Source of the DNA: Chloroflexota bacterium
GTDB taxonomy: Bacteria > Chloroflexota > Anaerolineae > Anaerolineales > UBA11858
Length of the DNA stretch: 7,379 bases
Assembly (NCBI GenBank): GCA_003513015.1
Contig: DOTA01000274.1
Coordinates: 1 to 7,379 of the forward strand
Direction of reading: 5' to 3'
In this document: positions 1-5,423 of the stretch, piece after piece
Position numbering within the stretch: position 1 is the first letter of the stretch
How the letters are laid out: the number at the start of each line of letters is the position of its first letter
Program-made: the position numbers and the translations under genes
The notes under the pieces: generated by a model
Database searches by the model: none
What the model saw: the letters and a program-made list of their open reading frames with translations, nothing else
Told to the model about the DNA's origin: nothing

Positions 1-1758
1 GACCGGGGCGTGCTGGTGGTTCAACCGCCGGACGGGCAGGCGGCCCGCGATCTCAATAGCGATTATAGTGTGCGCGCCGGGGTAGGTTACGGCGGCGGCG
101 ATTTTGCAGTAGGGCGTGGCTTTGTATATTTTGTCGAATCAAAATCGGGACGAATTTACCGGCAAGAAACCCATAAGGGCCGCGCCCGGGCGCTTACCCC
201 GGCTTTTGGCGGCGCGGCATCCCCGGCGATTTCACCGGATGGCAAGCATTTGCTGTTTGTGCAAACCTATGAACGCCAGGATTGCATCGCCATTGTGGAT
301 GCCGCCGGAGAATCCTGGCCCCAAAAGCTGGTTACGGGTGATGATTTTTATATGCAGCCCTGTTGGCATCCCGCGGGCGATCAGATTGCCTGGATTGCCT
401 GGCATCACCCCCAGATGCCTTGGGATGGCACCACCTTGAAACTTGCTAAACTTGAGCACCCCGAAAAGGGCCTGCCGCAATTAGGCGAAGTTGTCACCAT
501 TACCGGCGATGAAAATACATCTGTTTTTGGGGCACAGTTCTCGCCCGATGGCCGCTACCTGGCTTATGTTTCTGACCCCGAAGGTTGGTGGCAATTGTAT
601 GTTTACAACCTCGAAACCGGCGATCACCGCGTCCTCACCGGGGGGGAGGCTGAGCACGGCATTCCCGCCTGGGTACAGGGCTTGCGCACCTTTGATTTCG
701 CCCCAGATAGTAAATCGGTGTATTTCTTGCAGAACCGCGATGGATTCGTGGGTCTGTGGCGCGTGAATATTGAAACTAAACTGCAAGAGCGTGTGCGAAT
801 TGGTTCAGAATATACCTCGCTGGCTCAGGTGGCTGCCTCCCCATTGGGTGAGCGCGTAGCCGTGATCGCTTCGGGGGGGCGTATCCCGGCCAGGGTTGTC
901 ACCTACGATTTTGCAGAGGGTCCCCACATTTGGGCGCGTTCCCTGCCCGAAGACCTGCCCGAGAAAACCTACGCTTTGCCCAGCCCGATGAGTTGGCCGG
1001 GTCTGGATGGCGAAGACGTTCATGGGATTTATTATGCGCCCAAGAGCGCTCAGTACGAAGGAGTCGGTTTGCCACCCCTAATGGTTTTGATCCACGGTGG
1101 GCCGACCGGGCAGCGCGATGCTTCTTTCGATGGGCAGGCGCAATTCTTCGCCAGCCGCGGTTGGGCGGTGCTGCAAGTGAATTATCGCGGCAGTACCGGT
1201 TATGGACGGGCTTATCGCGATAAGCTCAAAGGCAATTGGGGCATCTATGATGTGCAAGATGCTGTCAGCGGGGCGAAATCGCTGGTGGCGGATGGCCTGG
1301 TGGATGGTAATAAGCTGGTGATTATGGGCGGTAGCGCGGGAGGCTTTACGGTGCTCAAAGCCCTGGAGGATTATCCCGGCATTTTCAAGGCGGGCGTGAA
1401 TCTGTTCGGGGTGGCGAACCAGTTTACTTTAGTGGCAGACACCCACAAATTTGAGGAGCGTTACTCCGATTCTTTGTTGGGCAGCCTGCCCGAGGCCGCG
1501 CAAATCTACCGGGAGCGTTCTCCCATCTTCTTTGCCGATCAAATCAAAGATCCAATCATTGTTTTCCAGGGGGAAGAGGATAAAGTGGTTCCGCAAAATC
1601 AATCAGATGAAATTGTGGCGGCCCTGCGCCGGAACGGCGTGCCCCATGAGTATCATCTGTATCCGGGGGAGGGGCATGGGTTCCGCAAAACGGAGACGAT
1701 TGAGCAGTTTTACACCGCCCTGGAACGATTTTTGAAACAGTTCGTGATTTTTGGGTGA
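1..1758 (+). CDS. S9 family (prolyl oligopeptidase-type) serine peptidase, 5'-truncated by window edge
   Basis: Serine peptidase that cleaves short peptides, probably acylaminoacyl- or dipeptidyl-peptidase-like (S9C type). The frame is open to base 1, so the GTG at base 10 is probably an internal valine. Family members are usually about 640-660 residues, so roughly 60-70 N-terminal residues lie outside. Numbering from base 10, residues 1 to about 320 are a beta-propeller with PD40/WD40-like strands (ISPDGK at 74, FSPDGR at 177, FAPDSK at 230) and the S9C-typical HPQMPWDGT at 133-141. Residues from about 330 to 582 are an alpha/beta hydrolase. HGGP at 362-365 and NYRGSTGYG at 391-399 form the oxyanion region. 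The catalytic triad is Ser442 in GGSAGG, Asp524 in GEEDKVVP and His556 in GEGHGF, so the visible enzyme looks intact. No signal peptide can be judged because the N-terminus is missing. The stop lies 5 bases before a terminator stem. The exact substrate is unknown. Confidence 0.95.
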   Translation, partial: DRGVLVVQPPDGQAARDLNSDYSVRAGVGYGGGDFAVGRGFVYFVESKSGRIYRQETHKGRARALTPAFGGAASPAISPDGKHLLFVQTYERQDCIAIVDAAGESWPQKLVTGDDFYMQPCWHPAGDQIAWIAWHHPQMPWDGTTLKLAKLEHPEKGLPQLGEVVTITGDENTSVFGAQFSPDGRYLAYVSDPEGWWQLYVYNLETGDHRVLTGGEAEHGIPAWVQGLRTFDFAPDSKSVYFLQNRDGFVGLWRVNIETKLQERVRIGSEYTSLAQVAASPLGERVAVIASGGRIPARVVTYDFAEGPHIWARSLPEDLPEKTYALPSPMSWPGLDGEDVHGIYYAPKSAQYEGVGLPPLMVLIHGGPTGQRDASFDGQAQFFASRGWAVLQVNYRGSTGYGRAYRDKLKGNWGIYDVQDAVSGAKSLVADGLVDGNKLVIMGGSAGGFTVLKALEDYPGIFKAGVNLFGVANQFTLVADTHKFEERYSDSLLGSLPEAAQIYRERSPIFFADQIKDPIIVFQGEEDKVVPQNQSDEIVAALRRNGVPHEYHLYPGEGHGFRKTETIEQFYTALERFLKQFVIFG

Positions 1759-1763
1759 AACGG

Positions 1764-1805
1764 AAAAGACCTCGGAGTTTTTTGAAAAACTCCGAGGTCT
1801 TTTTT
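1764..1805. terminator. Bidirectional rho-independent terminator between convergent genes
   Basis: This is a near-perfect inverted repeat. The left arm 1764-1781 starts AAAAGACCTCGGAG, and the right arm 1786-1803 is its complement, with a TTGA loop at 1782-1785. The stem has a GC-rich core flanked by A's on the left and T's on the right, so it gives a hairpin plus U-run on both strands. It starts 5 bases after the stop of the S9 peptidase and ends 15 bases before the stop codon of the convergent - strand membrane protein gene, so it should serve both. Confidence 0.92.
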
Positions 1806-1820
1806 GGGTATGATGTGGAT

Positions 1821-2504
1821 TTAGAGACCCTGGTTGATACTGGTTTCAACCCCTTGTTGTTCCAGCCGGGCAACGCGGTAGGCTTCGCCATACATGAATT
1901 GATTTATCATGGCAACATAAGGCATGGTGAAGAACAGCCCGACGATGCAGAAGACAATGCCCATCATGCCGATGAAGGGGGTGATGATGGTGGTTAGCAC
2001 CACAACCACATAGGCCGCAGGGGCGGCTTTGAGCAGCCGAATGATTTCGCCAAAACGGAAAGCGGCGCCCAAGGAGTCGTGAGCTACAAAATTGCCCAGG
2101 GCCGCGGGAACCGCTACGGCCAGGAAGATGCCGTATAGAAAGCTCAAGCAGCCAAAGCAACTGAGAACAACCAGCGATAGGGTGTTTGCCGTATCGGCGT
2201 CGATGAGTTGGGGCAGCCCGTAGATCAGGCCCTGGTTGCAAGCCTGCACCAGAATAACGGGCAAAGCGTAGACAAAACCGATTACAAAACCTTTCAATCC
2301 GTCCATGAAGAGCTTACCGAAATCGGTCCACTCGGCCAGGGGTGTAGGATCACCGTTGATGACCCGGCGAGTGATATCCAACCCCCAGCCCAAAAGAAAG
2401 AAGGGGCCGACAATGGGGATCAACAAAAATACGGCGGCAATGACAAACTTTTTGATCCAATCTGGGTCTTTGAAGGGGTAGGTAAAGGCAGTTCCGTATT
2501 GCAT
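1821..2504 (-). CDS. DUF4013-type multi-pass membrane protein (paralogue 1)
   Basis: Integral membrane protein of unknown function, 227 residues, resembling the DUF4013 family by its layout. A short N-terminal amphipathic stretch with DWIKKF is followed by a first helix (about 18-40, LIPIVGPFFLLGWG), then ITRRVINGD and a WTDF segment, as in that family. Further predicted helices are about 70-90, 108-136 and a long hydrophobic stretch 160-200 that can hold two, giving about five passes. The last 25 residues are polar. GAAFRFGE at 146-153 lies in a loop or amphipathic helix. Four cysteines (89, 116, 119, 186) all match those of the upstream paralogue. The ATG at 2504 has an AAGGAA ribosome site 6 bases upstream, which supports this start. 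The gene follows its paralogue after 44 bases, so co-transcription is likely, and it ends at the shared terminator. No enzymatic motif is visible. A transport or scaffold role would be a guess. Confidence 0.85.
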   Translation of the reverse strand: MQYGTAFTYPFKDPDWIKKFVIAAVFLLIPIVGPFFLLGWGLDITRRVINGDPTPLAEWTDFGKLFMDGLKGFVIGFVYALPVILVQACNQGLIYGLPQLIDADTANTLSLVVLSCFGCLSFLYGIFLAVAVPAALGNFVAHDSLGAAFRFGEIIRLLKAAPAAYVVVVLTTIITPFIGMMGIVFCIVGLFFTMPYVAMINQFMYGEAYRVARLEQQGVETSINQGL

Positions 2505-2548
2505 GAGAGTTTCCTTTCTTGTAAGAGCAAATGATAAACCGGGAAAAA

Positions 2549-3241
2549 TTACAGACTACCTAAAATGACATCGTGTAATTCGTCTGAGCGGCCTTCGAGA
2601 ATTAGCTTCGATTCGCGGTAAGCCTGGCCTTCGAGGTTGGCGATGATGGCATTGGCGATGGCGGCGGTGAAGAAAACACCGATCACACAAGCGACGATGC
2701 CCACAAAGGCGATGACACCGGCAATCACGCCGCCCAACAGCACCATGAAATAGGCTGCCGGGGCTGCTTTTACGCTGGCAAAGACCTCGCCAAAGCGGAA
2801 GGCCGCGCCAATTTCACCTGTGTCGGCATATTTGCCGATCGCGGCAATCATCAGAAAACCCGCCAGAACCGCGTAGATGAAAGTCAGGCAACCGAAGCAG
2901 GCCGTCACAATTGAGCTGATGGTCATCAGGCTGTCTTGACCAGAATTTTGGCCGTAGATCAAAAAGCCATTGCTGCAAACCTGCACCAGGATCACGGGCA
3001 GCATATAGACGAAACCAATCAGGAGCAGCACCAACCCCTTGACCAGGTAGTTGACAAAATCGCTCCAACCGGGGAGCAACTCGGAATCCTTGTTGATGGC
3101 GCGTTTGGTAATTTCGACGCCCCAACCGGCCACAACCAACTGTCCCACGAAGGGGATGAGGGCGATCACCGCGGCCAAAAGGATTTTCATGATCCAATCT
3201 TCTTCTTCGAATATGTAGGTAAATGATTTTCCGAATTCCAT
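2549..3241 (-). CDS. DUF4013-type multi-pass membrane protein (paralogue 2)
   Basis: A 230-residue integral membrane protein, clearly a paralogue of the gene directly downstream. By eye, 46 of the first 90 aligned residues are identical, including DWI, GWG, IT-R-IN-D, IGFVY-LPVILVQ and later CFGCL, GAAFRFGE and KAAPAAY. The predicted topology is the same, with helices about 18-40, 68-90, 107-136 and two in 160-200. The C-terminal tail is longer and more charged (ESKLILEGRSDELHD) than in its partner. The cysteines are 89, 115, 118 and 185. The ATG at 3241 has a strong AAGGAGA site (3248-3254) 6 bases upstream. The gene lies 70 bases downstream of the lipoprotein gene with no convincing terminator between, so a three-gene operon is plausible. 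The function is unknown. The DUF4013 assignment rests on remembered family features, not a search. Confidence 0.85.
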   Translation of the reverse strand: MEFGKSFTYIFEEEDWIMKILLAAVIALIPFVGQLVVAGWGVEITKRAINKDSELLPGWSDFVNYLVKGLVLLLIGFVYMLPVILVQVCSNGFLIYGQNSGQDSLMTISSIVTACFGCLTFIYAVLAGFLMIAAIGKYADTGEIGAAFRFGEVFASVKAAPAAYFMVLLGGVIAGVIAFVGIVACVIGVFFTAAIANAIIANLEGQAYRESKLILEGRSDELHDVILGSL

Positions 3242-3311
3242 TGCGACTCTCCTTGTTTTGTGAACGAAAATGATGAATTAGCCTGGCTGCAAAGTGCAGT
3301 TATGCTTGAGT

Positions 3312-4958
3312 TTATGGAACTGCCAAAGGTAGTTGGTTGAAGAACCCCGTTACGGAGAGTTGGTTGCCGCTCTCATCCAGTGCGGTGAAGGCCACCATAC
3401 CACTGATCGTATCATTTTGTATCTCTTCAACCATAATGATACCATCGGTGTTGGTGTAAAGTGTTAAACCCTTGTAAACAGTGGCTCCTGGGCTTTTGGT
3501 GGGGGAATTGTCATCATAGGGTAACATGATTTGAACCCCGGCGGCTACGTTTAGCGGAAGGAAGATCGTCAGAACATTCTGCTCATCTTCGCTGACCAGC
3601 CCCAATACATATTCAGCACTGGTGGATTGGTCTTGAAGTGTGCCCTGATTCACGATCACCGGCAGGCTGCCATCATTGCTGGCTAATAAATATGCAAAAC
3701 CACCGGCAGGCAAATCGGAATAGGCGGTAGGGAATTCACCCATCGCTGAAAAATCCGGGTTGGGCACGGCTGGCAGCCCACCCTGCGAGGTTGTTCCCAC
3801 CAATTCAACCGCGTCGATTTCATTCCAACTGGTCAGAACACTCTGATCTACGGTGATTTTTACGCTATAAACGGGCTGATCCATATTTACCGGGATGTTG
3901 AGAATATAGGGGCAATCCCCCCCGGCGTGGTCTGTGGGCGTGGATTCGTAAACGGTGTAATAATCCATGTTCTCATCTGCCACTTCCACTTTAACGACTT
4001 GATCGGGATAGTAGACTTCGTAGATATTAATTTCGGTGGGGATCACGGCGACGTTATAACTCAGTTCGAGCCACTCCACCGTATTGGATGAACTCGAAGC
4101 CCAGGCTGTGGTCTGATCGCTGCAAAGAGTGGAGTCGGGCTCGCCGGTGGCTTGCATGGCCGACCAATCATCGCTGCCATATTCCGAACTGGCATAGGCA
4201 AAAGAGGCCCATTGCCGGATGGTTTCATCCTGACCCAAGGGAGATAGATCCTGCACTTCGCCGCCACTGATATCCTCTCCTAACCCTTCTGAGAGATCGA
4301 TTTCTTTTGGCTCGAAAAAGGTGACCGAGGCCAGCACGGCATCGAACTTGGCCGCGATTTCACCCCAACGATCCTCAGGCGCGGAAGCAAACAGGGTGAA
4401 TTGCTGCGTAGGGGTTACTGCTACGACAACAATGCGCCCCGTAATTGGCAGGCCGTTCACATCACTACCGCTGATTTCGGCCAGAATGCCGGATTTGCCA
4501 TCCACCATGATCTCTCTTTGATCCAGAATCTGAATATCTTCCCCTTCGGCATCTTGCATAAATTGATTGAAAAGCTCATCCTGGGTGGCTTCTTCTTCAT
4601 TGGTGCCACCAATCAACACCAGCATCGGCCCTCGTTCGGGATCAGCATCGGGGGCAGTCATGCTGGCAAGGCCAAAAAATTCTTCGAAAGCATAATCAGG
4701 TACAGGCTGAAAAGCGTAACCGCCTTCTTCGCTGCGATACTCATCCCCCAGTTTTACATCCGGCGCAGATTGGGGAGCTTCGGATTCCACACTTGAGCTT
4801 TCATCTGCGAGGCTTTGCGGAGCTGTATTTTCGGTAGATTGATCGGCTGGGACCACACTTTCTGTAGGTTCATCGCTGCCGCCCAATAAACCACATGCAA
4901 GCGATGAGATGATGAGTATCAAAATTATCAACACAATAGAACATCTTTTGCTGCCCAT
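3312..4958 (-). CDS. Three-domain lipoprotein with F5/8 type C (discoidin)-like domain
   Basis: Predicted exported lipoprotein of 548 residues, function unknown. The signal peptide has basic residues, a hydrophobic core 7-20 and a SLAC lipobox, so Cys22 should be lipidated and the protein anchored on the outer face of the membrane. Residues 23-72 are an acidic Ser/Glu/Pro-rich tether. Residues about 73-216 (starting YRSEEGGYAFQPVPDY) look like a PsbP/MOG1-type alpha/beta domain. Residues 250-389 resemble an F5/8 type C galactose-binding fold: ATGEPD at 270-275, WASSSSNTVEWLEL, then INIYEVYYPDQVVKVEV and a closing WNEIDAVELVG. Residues about 409-548 form a beta-rich C-terminal domain I do not recognise. 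The mature chain has only three cysteines: Cys22 (lipid) plus Cys279 and Cys349, both in the discoidin-like domain, so a disulphide is likely. GGAGA lies 5 bases before the ATG. It may be first in an operon with the two DUF4013 genes. The domain calls are by eye, and the ligand is unknown. Confidence 0.85.
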   Translation of the reverse strand: MGSKRCSIVLIILILIISSLACGLLGGSDEPTESVVPADQSTENTAPQSLADESSSVESEAPQSAPDVKLGDEYRSEEGGYAFQPVPDYAFEEFFGLASMTAPDADPERGPMLVLIGGTNEEEATQDELFNQFMQDAEGEDIQILDQREIMVDGKSGILAEISGSDVNGLPITGRIVVVAVTPTQQFTLFASAPEDRWGEIAAKFDAVLASVTFFEPKEIDLSEGLGEDISGGEVQDLSPLGQDETIRQWASFAYASSEYGSDDWSAMQATGEPDSTLCSDQTTAWASSSSNTVEWLELSYNVAVIPTEINIYEVYYPDQVVKVEVADENMDYYTVYESTPTDHAGGDCPYILNIPVNMDQPVYSVKITVDQSVLTSWNEIDAVELVGTTSQGGLPAVPNPDFSAMGEFPTAYSDLPAGGFAYLLASNDGSLPVIVNQGTLQDQSTSAEYVLGLVSEDEQNVLTIFLPLNVAAGVQIMLPYDDNSPTKSPGATVYKGLTLYTNTDGIIMVEEIQNDTISGMVAFTALDESGNQLSVTGFFNQLPLAVP

Positions 4959-5225
4959 TTAGATCTCCATTCCTTGAATCAACTGTTGCCAGTATTTCTA
5001 ATGATACCACCAAGCGGAACTCCTCATAAACGTTCTTCTTGGCGAATGCATCTTCGTTTTTACGTCCACACAAACACCCCCTGAATCCATCTTTTTGGGA
5101 AACTGCACCGTTGAAAACGGGTTACATACAGTCGCCTTCCTTGGTGAATGTCCCCGATAATTCTTGGTTATGCGAAAATGCTCTCTCAGATATGGGTGAT
5201 TTGGAATCGTTCTATATGTTTTTAT
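4959..5225. other. Intergenic region upstream of the lipoprotein gene
   Basis: This stretch contains no convincing gene. Short open frames here on both strands lack ribosome sites and family-like sequence. It should hold the promoter of the - strand lipoprotein/DUF4013 set. A TATCAT -10-like hexamer on the - strand (5001-5006) lies 42 bases before the ATG, but the -35 region 17-18 bases upstream of it is poor, so the promoter is only a weak suggestion. The GGAGA ribosome site of the lipoprotein gene is at 4964-4968. I see no riboswitch-like or tRNA-like fold. Confidence 0.5.
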
Positions 5226-5267
5226 TCTGCGAAGCACGCAGAGCGTACCCCGCAGCTTGCTGCGGGG
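5226..5267. repeat. REP-like pair of adjacent GC-rich hairpins
   Basis: Two perfect inverted repeats stand side by side. The first is TCTGCG (5226-5231) with CGCAGA (5237-5242) around an AAGCA loop. The second is CCCCGCAGC (5248-5256) with GCTGCGGGG (5259-5267), separated only by TT. They are joined by GCGTA. Neither is followed by a T-run on either strand, so this is not a standard terminator. It is far more GC-rich than the surrounding gap. The layout resembles dispersed extragenic palindromic elements. Only one copy is in this window, so repetition in the genome is inferred. Confidence 0.55.
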
Positions 5268-5330
5268 ATCGGAAATTTCAAGGTTTTGCTTCTTTACAGC
5301 GCAGTTTCGAATAAAGTGCGTAGATATTTT

Positions 5331-5366
5331 TATTCAAAAACAGGGCACTGGATTTCAGTGCCCTGT
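5331..5366 (-). terminator. Rho-independent terminator of the P-type ATPase gene
   Basis: A perfect 11-bp stem pairs ACAGGGCACTG (5340-5350) with CAGTGCCCTGT (5356-5366) around a GATTT loop. Read on the - strand, the stem is followed directly by TTTTTGAATA, a classic intrinsic terminator. It starts 57 bases after the stop codon of the ATPase gene, so it ends that transcript and isolates it from the lipoprotein operon downstream. Confidence 0.92.
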
Positions 5367-5423
5367 CAGGGTTTTAATCTCAAAAATTGCGTGCTTTTTA
5401 AAAGATCACTTCGATAGTTGAAA

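Noticed and set aside
10..12. GTG at base 10 as the true start of the S9 peptidase
   Set aside because: The frame is open to base 1, no ribosome site can be seen, and the protein would lack the N-terminal part of the propeller expected in the family.
481..786. - strand open frame of 101 codons inside the S9 peptidase gene
   Set aside because: It is fully covered by a well-supported gene with catalytic motifs, and its translation resembles no known protein type.
3287..3299. Small hairpin CTGCA-AAG-TGCAG between the lipoprotein and DUF4013 genes, considered as a terminator
   Set aside because: It has only 5 base pairs with a 3-base loop and no T-run after it on the - strand. It should not stop transcription.
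4870..5237. Two - strand open frames of 67 and 79 codons upstream of the lipoprotein gene
   Set aside because: One overlaps the start and signal-peptide region of the lipoprotein in another frame, and the other overlaps it with no ribosome site or recognisable sequence. The lipoprotein start is well supported, so these are not likely genes.
5039..5417. Two overlapping + strand open frames of 91 and 89 codons in the intergenic gap
   Set aside because: They run through the double hairpin (and the longer-reaching one through the ATPase terminator), lack ribosome sites and show no domain-like sequence. They are most likely chance frames over a palindromic element.
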